A stretch of 64,000 bases of DNA from Actinacidiphila epipremni (GCF_012034175.1 NZ_JAATEJ010000002.1:62001-126000), one strand, 5' to 3'. Numbered from the stretch's first letter, positions 49,963 to 59,196 are shown. Translations and numbers: made by a program. Notes: generated by a model not told the origin, from the sequence alone.

Positions 49963-50907
49963 GTGCCCACGTCAGACGCCCCTTCCGGGCGCCCTCGTCC
50001 GCGCCGCCGTGTCCTTCGCGCGCTCGGTTTCCTGCTGGTGCTGGCCGTCGCCGGGTATGTGGCCTACCACTTCACCGGCAAGAAGACGCCGCAGGCCGGC
50101 TGCACGGTGCGGTCCGGTGGCAGGTCGCTGGATCTGACGCAGTCCCAGGCCGCGAACGCCGCGACGATCGCCGCGGTCGCGATGTCGCGCGGGCTGCCGG
50201 ACCGGGCGGTGACGATAGCGCTCGCGACCGCGCTCCAGGAGTCCCGGCTGGACAACATCGACCACGGCGACCGCGACTCGCTCGGCCTGTTCCAGCAGCG
50301 GCCGTCGATGGGCTGGGGCACCGAGCAGCAGATCCTCGACCCGGTGTACGCGACGGGCGCCTTCTACAGCGCGCTGGTCAAGATCCACGGGTACGAGGGG
50401 CTGCCGCTGACGGTGGCGGCGCAGAAGGTGCAGAAGAGCGGCTACCCGGAGGCGTACGCCAAGCACGAGGCGGACGCGACGCTGCTGACGACGGCGCTGA
50501 CCGGGCATGCGGCGGGCGCGCTGAGCTGCACGACGGGCGCGGACCGGGCGGACAGCGCGGGCGGCGCGCCGGGCAGCCCGGCGGTCGTCGCGGCCTCCCT
50601 GACCCGGGAGTTCGGCGTCCAGGCCCGGCCGCGGACGGCGGGCGCGCCGCCGGTGACGGTGTCGCTGCCGGCGGCGCCGGCCAAGGGCGGCACGGCGGCG
50701 GTGACGGCACGGCGCGGGTGGCAGCTGGCGCAGTGGTCGGTGGCGCACGCGCATGAGCTGAAGGTGGCGGAGGTGGCCTTCGACGGTATGCGCTGGCAGG
50801 CGGCGCGGTCCGGGGCGGGGTGGCAGAAGGTGCCGCCGGCGGGCAAGGGGAAGGCTGCGGGGGCCGCCGCTCCCGGCGGATTCGTGACGATCACGGTCGC
50901 GCAGTAG
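49963..50907 (+). CDS. membrane-anchored lysozyme-like (transglycosylase-fold) protein
   Basis: 314 residues from GTG 49963, probably leaderless. A basic N-terminus and one membrane helix ([17 protein letters not shown], residues 21-37) precede an extracellular domain with [30 protein letters not shown], in which Glu93 and the GLFQQRP segment match the active-site region of SLT/goose-lysozyme-like domains. The C-terminal 100 residues are a separate Ala/Gly-rich unit ([26 protein letters not shown]). A peptidoglycan-cleaving role is inferred; no cell-wall binding domain is seen. Confidence 0.82.
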   Translation: MPTSDAPSGRPRPRRRVLRALGFLLVLAVAGYVAYHFTGKKTPQAGCTVRSGGRSLDLTQSQAANAATIAAVAMSRGLPDRAVTIALATALQESRLDNIDHGDRDSLGLFQQRPSMGWGTEQQILDPVYATGAFYSALVKIHGYEGLPLTVAAQKVQKSGYPEAYAKHEADATLLTTALTGHAAGALSCTTGADRADSAGGAPGSPAVVAASLTREFGVQARPRTAGAPPVTVSLPAAPAKGGTAAVTARRGWQLAQWSVAHAHELKVAEVAFDGMRWQAARSGAGWQKVPPAGKGKAAGAAAPGGFVTITVAQ

Positions 50908-51017
50908 TACGCGGGCTCACTCGTGCGGGGAATTCCCCGGGGCGGTGGGTGGACGGCGAAACATGAGGCCGTGACGTTTTTTCAGGCTGACGGCCGGTCA
51001 TATGAGCCGTCCGTTAT

Positions 51018-51051
51018 ATCCGGTGTGCCGGATGACTATTATGCGACGCAT
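51018..51051 (+). promoter_or_regulatory. promoter with two inverted repeats before the secreted-protein gene
   Basis: TATTAT at 51037-51042 is a good -10. ATCCGG-TGTG-CCGGAT (51018-51033) is a perfect inverted repeat in the -10/-35 spacer, and ATGCG-A-CGCAT (51041-51051) overlaps the -10 end. The stretch 50965-51065 is much less GC-rich than average. Confidence 0.55.
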
Positions 51052-51141
51052 TACCTACTCTTTACCCGGGAGGCCCGCAACTCTTCCGGCGGCCGATCCG
51101 ATAGGCACGGCGTCGTTTCCGACCACGCCGCAAGGAGCACC

Positions 51142-51480
51142 ATGTCCCTCCCCCTCTCGCGCCGGATCGCCCAGGCCGCCCTCCTCCTCGGCGCCGCAGC
51201 CGCCCCCCTCCTCGGCGCGGGCGCCGCCCACGCCGCCGCCCCCCAGCAGGCCGGCGTCGGCGGCCTCACCGCCCTGGACGGCACGCAGCTCGGCCAGACC
51301 GTCGACACCACGTCCCACAAGGCCACCACCCTCGCCTCCCAGGGCACCACCCAGGCCACCGACACCACCGGCCGCCTCGTCGGCACGACCACCGAGTCCC
51401 TCCCGGTCTCCGGCGCCCTCCCCGACACGGGCGCCCTCCCGACCACGGACCAGCTCCCGGTGAACGCCCTGCCGCTTTAA
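51142..51480 (+). CDS. small secreted protein
   Basis: 112 residues from ATG 51142, AAGGAG five bases upstream. A clear signal peptide (RRIAQAALLLGAAAAPLLGAGAAHA, cleavage after AHA) precedes a Thr/Ala/Gly/Leu-rich 80-residue mature part with repeats such as TTxATD/TTESLPVSGALPDTGALPTTDQLP. No Cys and no known domain. Probably extracellular and disordered. It has its own regulated-looking promoter and a shared terminator with dapC. Confidence 0.8.
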   Translation: MSLPLSRRIAQAALLLGAAAAPLLGAGAAHAAAPQQAGVGGLTALDGTQLGQTVDTTSHKATTLASQGTTQATDTTGRLVGTTTESLPVSGALPDTGALPTTDQLPVNALPL

Positions 51481-51500
51481 TGGCCGCTGCTCCACGTGCG

Positions 51501-51534
51501 ACGGGACTGCGAGCCGTGAAGCTCTCAGTCCCGT
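51501..51534. terminator. bidirectional terminator
   Basis: Stem ACGGGACTG / CAGTCCCGT (9 bp) with an inner GAGC/GCTC stem of 4 bp, between the convergent secreted-protein and dapC stops. Confidence 0.85.
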
Positions 51535-51541
51535 CGGCGTA

Positions 51542-52648
51542 TTACGCCAGGCGGCCTACCGCGGCCTCGATGCGTTCGTCGGTGGCGGTCAGGGCGACGC
51601 GGACGAAATCGGCGCCGGTGGGGCCGTAGAACTCGCCCGGGGCGACGAGGATGCCGTGCTTGGACAGGTCCGCGACGGTCTCCCAGCAGTTTTCGCCGCG
51701 GGTCGCCCACAGGTAGAGGCTGGCCTCGCTGTGCTCGATGCGGAAGCCGGCCGCCTCCAGGGCGGCACGCAGCAGGGTGCGGCGGTGGGCGTAGCGGGCC
51801 TTCTGCTCCACCGCGTGGGCGCGGTCGCCGAGGGCGGCGGCCATCGCGGCCTGGACGGGCTGCGGCACGATCATCCCGGCGTGCTTGCGCACCGCGAGGA
51901 GTTCGGCGACGACGCCGGGGTCGCCGGCGAGGAAGGCCCCGCGGTAGCCGGCGAAGTTGGACCGCTTGGACAGCGAGTGGACGGCGACCAGGCCGTCGTG
52001 CGAGCCGCCGCACACGTCGGGGTGCAGCACCGACACCGGGGCCTCGCCCTCCCAGCCCAGCTCGATGTAGCACTCGTCGGACGCGACGAGGATGCCGTGC
52101 TCGCGCGCCCACGCCACGATGCGCCGCAGTTCCGCCGCGCCGATCACCCGGCCGGTGGGGTTGGAGGGGCTGTTGAGCCACAGCAGCCGCACCCGCGCCG
52201 GGTCCAGCTCGGCGACCGGGTCGTCGTACGGGGCGGGCTCCGCGCGGGCCAGCAGCGCGCCGATCTCGTACGTCGGGTAGGCCAGCCGGGGGTAGGCGAT
52301 GACGTCGCCCTCGCGCAGGTCCAGCAGCGTCGGCAGCCAGCCCACCAGTTCCTTGGAGCCGATGAGCGGCAGCACGTGCCGCGGGTCGGCGCCGCTGACG
52401 CCGTGCCAGGTCCGCAGGTAGTCCGCGGCGGCCGAGCGCAGCGCGGCGGTGCCGTACGTCAGCGGGTAGCCGGGGCTGTCCGCGGCGGCGCTCAGCGCCT
52501 CCCGGACGACCTCGGGCACCGGGTCGACCGGGGTGCCCACCGACAGGTCGACGGCACCGTCCGGATGCGCCGCCGCGGCGGCCTTGTACGGCTCCAGCCG
52601 GTCCCACGGGAAGACGGGCAGGCGGGCGGAAATACTCAACGTGCTCAC
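51542..52648 (-). CDS. dapC: succinyldiaminopimelate transaminase
   Basis: 368 residues from GTG 52648 (a frame to 52693 exists). Class I/II aminotransferase: LPVFPWDRLEPYKAAAAAHPDGAVDLSVGTPVD, PLIGSKELVGWLP, LNSPSNPTG, SDECYIELGWEG and PLP lysine in SLSKRSNFAGYRGAF near residue 227. It converts N-succinyl-2-amino-6-oxopimelate to N-succinyl-LL-diaminopimelate. The ferredoxin gene lies upstream in the same orientation, separated by a terminator; the fdxC-dapC order is the one I recall from Mycobacterium. Confidence 0.94.
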   Translation of the reverse strand: MSTLSISARLPVFPWDRLEPYKAAAAAHPDGAVDLSVGTPVDPVPEVVREALSAAADSPGYPLTYGTAALRSAAADYLRTWHGVSGADPRHVLPLIGSKELVGWLPTLLDLREGDVIAYPRLAYPTYEIGALLARAEPAPYDDPVAELDPARVRLLWLNSPSNPTGRVIGAAELRRIVAWAREHGILVASDECYIELGWEGEAPVSVLHPDVCGGSHDGLVAVHSLSKRSNFAGYRGAFLAGDPGVVAELLAVRKHAGMIVPQPVQAAMAAALGDRAHAVEQKARYAHRRTLLRAALEAAGFRIEHSEASLYLWATRGENCWETVADLSKHGILVAPGEFYGPTGADFVRVALTATDERIEAAVGRLA

Positions 52649-52689
52649 AACTCTCACTCGGCACCGGGGCCACACCGGCGCTGCGTACG

Positions 52690-52729
52690 CCACCGGCCCC
52701 GTACGCGCGGCGGCGTACGGGGCCGGTGG
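52690..52729 (-). terminator. strong terminator after the ferredoxin gene
   Basis: Perfect 17-bp stem CCACCGGCCCCGTACGC / GCGTACGGGGCCGGTGG, loop GCGGCG, 9 bp past the fdxA stop and 42 bp before the dapC start, so dapC must have its own start or depend on read-through. Confidence 0.9.
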
Positions 52730-52738
52730 CGGCGATCG

Positions 52739-53059
52739 CTACTGGTTCTGCGGCGGGAGCGCGGCGACGAACGGGTGGTCCCGCTCGATCAGGCCGAGCT
52801 TCGACGCGCCGCCGGGCGAGCCCAGCTCGTCGAAGAACTCCACGTTCGCCTTGTAGTAGTCCTTCCACTCCTCCGGGGTGTCGTCCTCGTAGAAGATGGC
52901 CTCTACCGGGCAGACCGGCTCACACGCGCCGCAGTCGACACACTCGTCCGGGTGGATGTACAAGGACCGGGAGCCCTCGTAGATGCAGTCGACCGGGCAC
53001 TCTTCGATGCACGCCTTGTCCTTGACGTCGACACAAGGCTGCGCGATGACGTAGGTCAC
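52739..53059 (-). CDS. fdxA: seven-iron ferredoxin
   Basis: 106 residues from GTG 53059, GAGGAGG upstream. TYVIAQPCVDVKDKACIEECPVDCIYEG and CVDCGACEPVCPVEAI supply the Cys pattern of a 3Fe-4S plus 4Fe-4S (7Fe) ferredoxin, with the C-terminal extension typical of actinobacterial FdxA/FdxC. Electron donor to cytochromes P450 and other oxidoreductases. Divergent from the GNAT gene. Confidence 0.96.
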   Translation of the reverse strand: MTYVIAQPCVDVKDKACIEECPVDCIYEGSRSLYIHPDECVDCGACEPVCPVEAIFYEDDTPEEWKDYYKANVEFFDELGSPGGASKLGLIERDHPFVAALPPQNQ

Positions 53060-53167
53060 GCTGTCGTTCCTCCTCGATAGGGCTCATCTCGCGCGGGAGC
53101 GCGGCGTCGTCGATGCCCGCACCTAGTATCTCCGTTCCGGGGCACGAACCGAACAGGAGGGGCTCGC

Positions 53168-54145
53168 ATGCCGGTGGATTTCTCGGGCGGAGCACGGCTC
53201 GAAGTTCGGATCACCCCCGCTGACGTGGGAAAACGGGTCTCGGTGCGACAGTTGACCGCGATCGTTGACGGGCATCCTACGTTCACCGATACGGTCGGTG
53301 TTCTCGCATCCTGGGACGAGGGGGTGGTGTACATCACGCGCAGGACCGGTGAGAGCGTGGCGATCGCGGCGTCCGCGCTCGTCGCGGGCAAGGTCGTGCC
53401 GCCGGCTCCGGTACGCCGCCCCGGCGGGGTGCCCGTGGTGGCCGACGCCGAGCTGGAGGCGGTCGCGTCGCGGGCCTGGCCGGCCACCGAGACCGCCGCG
53501 CTCGGCAGCTGGACGCTGCGCTTCGCCGGCGGCTTCACCCGGCGGGCCAACTCGGTGCTGGCGGGCGGCGATCCGGGGCTGCCGCTGGACGAGGCGCTGG
53601 AGCGGGTCGTGCGCTGGTACGGCGCGCGGGGCGCGACGCCGTACGTACAGCTGCCGGACTCCTCGCCGTACGCGGCGCGGCTGGACGCGCGGGGGTGGGT
53701 GCGGGAGGCCGACACGGTGGTGCGGGTCGCGCCGCTGGCGCCGCTCACCCGCCTGCCGCGGCCCGCGCGGGAGGTGGCGCTGTCGCGTACGCCGGACGAG
53801 GCGTGGCTGGCGGCCTACCACCGCACCGGGGAGCTGGCGCGGGCGGCGCTCGCGGTGGTCTCGGGCGGGCCCTCGGTGTGGTTCGCGGCCACGCCGGGCG
53901 CGATCGGGCGGGCCGTCGTGGAGGGGCCGTGGGTGCTCTTCGGGGCGGTCGAGGTCGCCCCGGAGCGGCGGCGGCAGGGCCTGGCCACCGCGGTGATGGG
54001 CGCACTCGCCCGGCGCGCGGCGGACGAGGGGGCGACGGCGGCGTATCTCCAGGTCGAGGCGGACAACGGCGCGGCCCGCGCGCTCTACGACCGGCTCGGC
54101 TTCACCGACCACCACGGCTACCACTACCGGCGACCGGCCGCATGA
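53168..54145 (+). CDS. GNAT acetyltransferase with N-terminal SH3-like domain
   Basis: 325 residues from ATG 53168, AGGAGGGG upstream. Residues 1-75 are a small beta domain (LEVRITPADVGKRVSVRQLTA, WDEGVVYITRRTGESVAI). A degenerate GNAT unit (AWPATETAALGSWTLRFAGGFTRRANSVLA) and a second, complete one (EVAPERRRQGLATAVMGALARRAADEGATAAYLQVEADNGAARALYDRLGF) follow. This matches actinobacterial double-GNAT proteins sometimes named N-acetylglutamate synthase-like. The stop overlaps the next start (ATGA). Confidence 0.9.
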   Translation: MPVDFSGGARLEVRITPADVGKRVSVRQLTAIVDGHPTFTDTVGVLASWDEGVVYITRRTGESVAIAASALVAGKVVPPAPVRRPGGVPVVADAELEAVASRAWPATETAALGSWTLRFAGGFTRRANSVLAGGDPGLPLDEALERVVRWYGARGATPYVQLPDSSPYAARLDARGWVREADTVVRVAPLAPLTRLPRPAREVALSRTPDEAWLAAYHRTGELARAALAVVSGGPSVWFAATPGAIGRAVVEGPWVLFGAVEVAPERRRQGLATAVMGALARRAADEGATAAYLQVEADNGAARALYDRLGFTDHHGYHYRRPAA

Positions 54146-54969
54146 CCCCACCGCCCCCCGAGCCGGAACCGGAGTCCGTGGCCGACCGGTTCGCCGCCGC
54201 CGCGCGGGACGGGCGGCCGGACCTGGCCGAGCTGTGCCTGCTCATCGGCGCCCGGGCCGACCCCGCGCTGGACGGGACCGCGGCCGACCTCGCCCAGATC
54301 GAGCTGGACCGGCTCGCCGGGCTGCTCCCGCACGGCCTGCACACCCCGGCGCAGTGGGCTGCCGCCCTGCACCGGGTGCTGGGCCGCGGGCACGGCTTCC
54401 ACGGCACGCCGGGCGACTACCGGCTGCTGGCGTCCTCGCTGCTCCAGGAGGTGCTGCGGCGGCGCCGCGGGCTGCCGATCCTGCTGTCGGTGGTGTGGAT
54501 CGAGGTCGCCCGCCGGGCCGGCGCGCCCGTCTACGGGGTGGCGCTGCCGGGCCACTTCGTCGTCGGCATCGGCGAACCGGACGGCGAGCACGTCCTGGTC
54601 GACCCCTTCGACTTCGGCCGCGTCATGTCCCGCGACGACGCCGAACTCCTCGCCGGCGGCACCGACTCCTACGGCCCCGCCGACCCGCTCGACGTCGTCC
54701 AGCGCGTCCTGGCCAACATCCGCGTCTGGGCCGCCCCCCGCCCCGAGCACCGCGGCGTCCAGCTCTGGTCCCTCGACCTGACCCTCCTCCTCCCCCGCCA
54801 CCCCGCCAAACTCCGCTACGAGCGGGCGCAGTTGCTCGTGACGATGGGCGATTTCCTGGGCGGGGCCGCAGAACTGGACTCCTACGCCGACATCATCGGC
54901 GCCTTCGACCCGGAAACAGCGGAGACCATCCACCGCCAGGCCCGCTCAGCGAGGGCGCACCTCAACTAG
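54142..54969 (+). CDS. SirB1/transglutaminase-like family protein
   Basis: 275 residues from ATG 54142, coupled to the GNAT gene by ATGA. AELCLLIGARADPALD, VLGRGHGFHGTPGDYRLLASSLLQEVLRRRRGLPILLSVVWIEVARRAGAPVYGVALPGHFVVGI and LVDPFDFGRVMS are the signature of the SirB1 (transglutaminase-like) family, with the catalytic Cys replaced in the usual way. TPR-like helices close the protein. Function unknown; a link to acetyl transfer is suggested only by coupling. Confidence 0.9.
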   Translation: MTPPPPEPEPESVADRFAAAARDGRPDLAELCLLIGARADPALDGTAADLAQIELDRLAGLLPHGLHTPAQWAAALHRVLGRGHGFHGTPGDYRLLASSLLQEVLRRRRGLPILLSVVWIEVARRAGAPVYGVALPGHFVVGIGEPDGEHVLVDPFDFGRVMSRDDAELLAGGTDSYGPADPLDVVQRVLANIRVWAAPRPEHRGVQLWSLDLTLLLPRHPAKLRYERAQLLVTMGDFLGGAAELDSYADIIGAFDPETAETIHRQARSARAHLN

Positions 54970-55069
54970 GTTCCCCTGCCCGCCCGTTGCGCCCCGCCGC
55001 AGGTCAGGCCCGGTCGTGCCGCGCCGGGTCCGCGGCCGGATGAACGTGCTGGGTACGCCCAGCGGCCTA

Positions 55070-55075
55070 TAGGCT
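55070..55075 (+). promoter_or_regulatory. -10 box TAGGCT of a leaderless promoter
   Basis: TAGGCT ends 7 nt before GTG 55083; no Shine-Dalgarno. Confidence 0.45.
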
Positions 55076-55082
55076 GCGCGCC

Positions 55083-55586
55083 GTGAAACTCCGCAACACC
55101 CTTGCCGTCATACCGGCCCTCGTCCTGCTCGCCGCCTGCGGCAGCCACGACGACTCCGCCGCCGAGCCCGCCGCGAGCCCGGCCACCGCGCGTACCACCA
55201 AGCCGGCGGCGCACGCACCGGATCCGGTCGCGACCGAGGATCCGGCCGCCGAGAGGGCCGCGTCCAAGACCGCCTCCATGGAGACCGAGATGCGTGCGGC
55301 GCTGACCGCCGCCAACCTGCCGCCCGGCCGCGACGCCGGGCAGATCACCCGGTGTGGCGTCGACTTCGCCCTCGTGTACGCGGACAAGGTGAGCCCGCAC
55401 GCACGGGAGAAGCTGACTGCCACCCTGCACTCGTATGGCTGGAAGGACGCGCTGGACAACGGCTCGGACGAGACCCGGCTGCTGCGTGACGACTGGGAGG
55501 TCTACCTGACCCGGACCGACCTCGGGAAGGTCAAGGGCGTGCCGTCCCACATGATCGAGGTCGACGCGCACTGCTCGCTGTCTTGA
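55083..55586 (+). CDS. lipoprotein of unknown function
   Basis: 167 residues from GTG 55083. Signal peptide with lipobox LAAC (Cys19), an Ala/Pro/Thr-rich linker, then a 95-residue domain with MRAALTAANLPPGRDAGQITRCGVDFALVYADKV, LTATLHSYGWKDALDN and RDDWEVYLTRTDLG. Two further Cys could form a disulfide. I do not recognise the domain. It converges with the NTF2-like gene, 6 bp apart. Confidence 0.8.
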   Translation: MKLRNTLAVIPALVLLAACGSHDDSAAEPAASPATARTTKPAAHAPDPVATEDPAAERAASKTASMETEMRAALTAANLPPGRDAGQITRCGVDFALVYADKVSPHAREKLTATLHSYGWKDALDNGSDETRLLRDDWEVYLTRTDLGKVKGVPSHMIEVDAHCSLS

Positions 55587-55592
55587 GCCGGG

Positions 55593-55919
55593 TTAGCCGG
55601 TGATGCGCATCAGGGTGATGTGGTCGTCGGCGACGGTGAAGGCGAAGTCGGAGGGGCCGTTGTAGCCGTTGCCGCCGACTTCGGTGCTCACTGTCGTCGT
55701 GTCGGCGGCGGTGCGGCAGCCGGTGACGGTGAGGCGGACCTGCTTGCCGATGAACTCCGCGTCGCTCCAGGAGCGGATCGCGTCGTGGCCGCGGAAGACG
55801 CGGCCCCAGTCGTCGACGGCGCCGTCCTCGGCGAAGGCGGCCAGGAAGTCCTCGATGGCCCCGGCGTTGGCGGCTTCCAGGGCCGCGGCGACGGGGATGG
55901 GAAGGGGTGCGTGCGTCAT
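55593..55919 (-). CDS. SnoaL/NTF2-like protein
   Basis: 108 residues from ATG 55919; no clear ribosome-binding site. IPVAAALEAANAGAIEDFLAAFAEDGAVDDWGRVFRGHDAIRSWSDAEFIG is the start of the NTF2-like cone fold used by nuclear-transport-factor-like and SnoaL-type cyclase proteins; the rest forms the beta-sheet with VTGCRTAADTTTVSTEVGG. The pocket has Asp and Arg residues but a function cannot be deduced. It lies 137 bp downstream of the sensor phosphatase on the same strand. Confidence 0.85.
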   Translation of the reverse strand: MTHAPLPIPVAAALEAANAGAIEDFLAAFAEDGAVDDWGRVFRGHDAIRSWSDAEFIGKQVRLTVTGCRTAADTTTVSTEVGGNGYNGPSDFAFTVADDHITLMRITG

Positions 55920-56056
55920 GTCGTGTGAACGAACGGCGGGCCCGCTTCGACGCCCGCCGAACAGGTGGGGTCGCGGGAAGAGCGGCCGGCGCGGGCCGCG
56001 GTGGCTCGCCGGCCCCGCGCGGTGGGAGCCGGTCGCCGCGCGGCCGGGGTCGGGGC

Positions 56057-59041
56057 TCATACGTCCGTCACCGTCGCCCAGATGCATTTGCCGCCCTCCG
56101 TGTAGCGCGTCCCCCACCGCTCGGCGGTGACGGCGACCAGTTGCAGGCCGCGGCCGAACTCGTCGTCCAGCAGCGGGTGCCGTACCCGCGGGGTGGCCTG
56201 GGAGCCGTCGTAGACCTCGCAGGTGAGCTCGCCGTCCGCCAGGTGAAGCAGCCGCAGCCGCAGGACGCCGGCGCGGTCGTCGGCGACGTCCGCGCCGATG
56301 CCGACGGCGTGCCGCACCGCGTTGCCGATGAGCTCGCTCACCACGAGCGTCGCGGTGTCGGCGAGCTCGCCGAGGCCCCAGGCGTCGATCCGGTCGGCGG
56401 CCAGCGACCGGCCGAGCCGCGCGGACTCCGGCTCCCACGGCAGGTCCCACGCGGCGATCCGCTCGGGCGGTACGCGGCTGGTGGCGAGCGCCATCAGGGC
56501 GGCGTCGTCGACCCGGCCGGGGTCGGGCGGCAGCTGCTCGGCGATGGTCTCGCACAGCGTGTCGAGCCAGGCGTCGCGCCGCTCGACGTCCTGCGGGAGC
56601 GGGGCGGTGGCGCCGTAGCGGGTGAGCAGTTCGGTGAGCGGGGTGACGTCGCGCCGGGTGCCGTCGACGAGGCCGTCGCTGTAGAGGACCAGGACGCTGC
56701 CGTCGGCCAGTTCGGTGCCGCTGACCGGCGCGGGGACGGACGCCTGGCCGAGCGGCTGCCCCGGCGACAGCTCCGCCTCGTGGGCCTTGCCGCCGGGGGT
56801 GAGCAGCACCGGCGGCGGGTGCCCGGCGCCGGCGACGCTGCACTCGCCGGTCGTGGCGTCGTACAGCACGAGCATGCAGGTGGCGGTGAGCGGGCCGAGG
56901 CGGCCTGCGGCGTCGTTGAGGTGGGCCATGATCTCGTCGACGGGCAGGTCGAGGGTGGCGACGGTGAGCGCGGCGTGCCGCAGGATGCCCATCGCGATGG
57001 CCTGCTCCAGGCCGTGGCCGCGTACGTCGCCGATGATCGCGAGGGTACGGCCGCCGGGCAGCGGGATCGTGTCGTACCAGTCGCCGCCGACCTCCTCGCC
57101 GGCGGCGAGCCGGTAGCGGGCCGCGGTGCGCACGCCGACGGTGGGCGGCAGCGTGCCGGGCATCAGCTCCTCCTGGAGCCGTTCCGCGCGGTGCCGGGCC
57201 TCCTCGTACAGCCGGGCCTTGGCCAGGGCCTGGGCGATGATGACGGCGATGGTGCCGAGCAGCGACTTCTCGTACTCGTGGAAGGGCCGCGGCGCCGACC
57301 AGCTGATGATGCACGAGCCGACCCGGCGGTCGTTGACGCTCAGCGGCAGCACCGCCCACGCGCTCTTGCCGCCGTGCCGGGCCAGCGGGGCGAGCGTGGG
57401 CCAGGCGGCCTCCAGCTCGGCCGGCGTGGAGAAGAACCGCGGCTGCGGGGAGGCGGTGACCTCGGCGAGCCGTACGGGCCAGCCGGGAGCCTCCAGCTCG
57501 GCGCGGAACTCGGCGCTGTAGCCGGTGGCAGCCACCAGCCGCGGCACCGGCTCGGACAGGTCGTGCACGATCAGCCCCTCGGCGCCGAACATCGGCAGGA
57601 CGTGCCGGGTCAGCGCCGCGACGACCTGCTCGGTGCCCAGCGCCCGGATCAGCGCCGCGTTCAGCTCCGCCATCCGGCGGCTGCGGTCGGCCTGCGCCAT
57701 CTCGGCGGCCTTCTGCGCGGTGACGTCCGCGAGCTGCGCGGCGACGAAGCCGCCGACGTCGACCGCCCGCACCGTCCAGGAGGACATCTCGCGGTCGGGG
57801 CCGTCGTACGTCATCTGGGTGGTGACCGCCTGGCCGGGCGTGGCGCGGGCCCTGGCCAGCAGCTCCGGGATGCCCTGGCCGGCGAGCCGGGGCAGCTTCT
57901 CCCACGGGATCTCGCCGAGCAGGTCCGCGCCGGTGCCCCCGTCCTGGTCGCGGGCGGCCTGGTTGATCCACTGGACGCGGTCGTCGGCGGACAGCACGTA
58001 GATCGGGTCCGGGTGCTGCTCGATCAGCCCGACGAGCCAGGCGGCCTGGCTGTGCCGGGCGGTGACGTTCCAGGCGGTGCCGGACATGCGCAGCGCCCGG
58101 CCGGTCTCGTCGCAGTCGACGGCGGCGCGCAGCTCCAGCCAGCTGATCGACCGGTCGGCGCCGACGACCCGGTATTCGACGGCGTACGGCTGCCCGGTGG
58201 CCAGCGCCGTCTCGATCGCCTCCTGCACGCCGGGGCGGTCGTCGGGGTGGATGCGCTCCATCCAGGTCTCGATGCGGTGGTCCCAGGTGGCGGGGTCCAG
58301 GCCGGCCGCGGGGATCAGCTTCTCGGTGACGTCGTCGACGTCCAGCAGCCCGCTGTCGAGGTCCCAGCTCCAGGTGCCGACGCTGATCTGCCGCATGACC
58401 TGCTCGCGCACGCCGAACGGCTCCTGCCACCAGGGCGCGGTGCCGCTGCGCGGCTGCCGGGTGTGGGTGAGCCGCCGGCCGACGGCCTGGGCGAGCTGCC
58501 CGAGGAAGCCCTGCCGGGCGATGTCCGGCGCCTCGGCGACCAGTACGGACACCGCGCCGATCGGCATCCCCCCGACCAGGATGGGCGCGGCCACGACCCC
58601 GCCGGGCACGTCCCCGACCCCGACCGCCCCGGCCGCCCCGCCGGGCACCTCCCCGGCCGGCTCGGTGGGCGCCCACCCGCCCTCGTCGACCCCCTCGGCC
58701 CCCGGGCCCCCGCCCTGCCCCGCCTCGGGCCAGCGCGGCGACCACACCACCCGCCCCCGCGACACGGCGAGCGACGGCGCGGTCGCGGCCTGCGACGCCA
58801 CCTCGTCCCACCGCCGCGCGAGCCCGGCCGGCAGCCCGTTGGCCACCGCGAGCCGCAGCACGCCCTCCTCACCCGCCAAATGCACCAGCCCCCCGAACCC
58901 GCACAGCGCGGCGACCGCCTGCTGCAACGCGACCCGCAGCAGATCCGGCTCCCCCATCCCCCCCGCGGCCTCGGCCTCCACCATCCGCAGCCGCAGCGCA
59001 TCCCCACGCTCGACGCCCAGCCCACCGGGTGCGGCATCCAT
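56057..59041 (-). CDS. PAS/GAF sensor with SpoIIE phosphatase and HATPase domains
   Basis: 994 residues from ATG 59041; a frame to 59143 would add 34 charged residues, and the ribosome site is unclear. Order: GAF-like domain (about 20-210), PAS domain (FGVREQVMRQISVGTWSWDLDSGLLDVDDV, then PAC), second PAS (LIEQHPDPIYVLSADDRVQWINQAAR), GAF (about 510-650), SpoIIE-type PP2C phosphatase (EVGGDWYDTIPLPGGRTLAIIGDVRGHGLEQAIAMG) and C-terminal RsbW-like ATPase (LIGNAVRHAVG). Such proteins dephosphorylate anti-anti-sigma factors and phosphorylate their targets to control sigma-B-like factors. No cognate STAS gene is adjacent. The DRGFG-like Mg ligands look intact. Confidence 0.92.
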   Translation of the reverse strand: MDAAPGGLGVERGDALRLRMVEAEAAGGMGEPDLLRVALQQAVAALCGFGGLVHLAGEEGVLRLAVANGLPAGLARRWDEVASQAATAPSLAVSRGRVVWSPRWPEAGQGGGPGAEGVDEGGWAPTEPAGEVPGGAAGAVGVGDVPGGVVAAPILVGGMPIGAVSVLVAEAPDIARQGFLGQLAQAVGRRLTHTRQPRSGTAPWWQEPFGVREQVMRQISVGTWSWDLDSGLLDVDDVTEKLIPAAGLDPATWDHRIETWMERIHPDDRPGVQEAIETALATGQPYAVEYRVVGADRSISWLELRAAVDCDETGRALRMSGTAWNVTARHSQAAWLVGLIEQHPDPIYVLSADDRVQWINQAARDQDGGTGADLLGEIPWEKLPRLAGQGIPELLARARATPGQAVTTQMTYDGPDREMSSWTVRAVDVGGFVAAQLADVTAQKAAEMAQADRSRRMAELNAALIRALGTEQVVAALTRHVLPMFGAEGLIVHDLSEPVPRLVAATGYSAEFRAELEAPGWPVRLAEVTASPQPRFFSTPAELEAAWPTLAPLARHGGKSAWAVLPLSVNDRRVGSCIISWSAPRPFHEYEKSLLGTIAVIIAQALAKARLYEEARHRAERLQEELMPGTLPPTVGVRTAARYRLAAGEEVGGDWYDTIPLPGGRTLAIIGDVRGHGLEQAIAMGILRHAALTVATLDLPVDEIMAHLNDAAGRLGPLTATCMLVLYDATTGECSVAGAGHPPPVLLTPGGKAHEAELSPGQPLGQASVPAPVSGTELADGSVLVLYSDGLVDGTRRDVTPLTELLTRYGATAPLPQDVERRDAWLDTLCETIAEQLPPDPGRVDDAALMALATSRVPPERIAAWDLPWEPESARLGRSLAADRIDAWGLGELADTATLVVSELIGNAVRHAVGIGADVADDRAGVLRLRLLHLADGELTCEVYDGSQATPRVRHPLLDDEFGRGLQLVAVTAERWGTRYTEGGKCIWATVTDV

Positions 59042-59161
59042 CACCCCATCACCAGCCTCACCCTCCGTACCGCTCTGCCCCCTTTCCTCCCTATTCTTAC
59101 GCCGATCCCCCGCCCCGTCCCCTTGTCCCCCCGGCCGCGGCACCCGGCGCCGGAAACGGCG

Positions 59162-59196
59162 CGACCCGGCGCGGCCACTGCGGCTGCGCCGGGTCG
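59162..59196 (-). terminator. hairpin terminator
   Basis: 11-bp stem CGACCCGGCGC / GCGCCGGGTCG, 13-nt loop, just past the stop of the PG-binding protein gene in the minus direction and before the phosphatase start. Confidence 0.8.
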
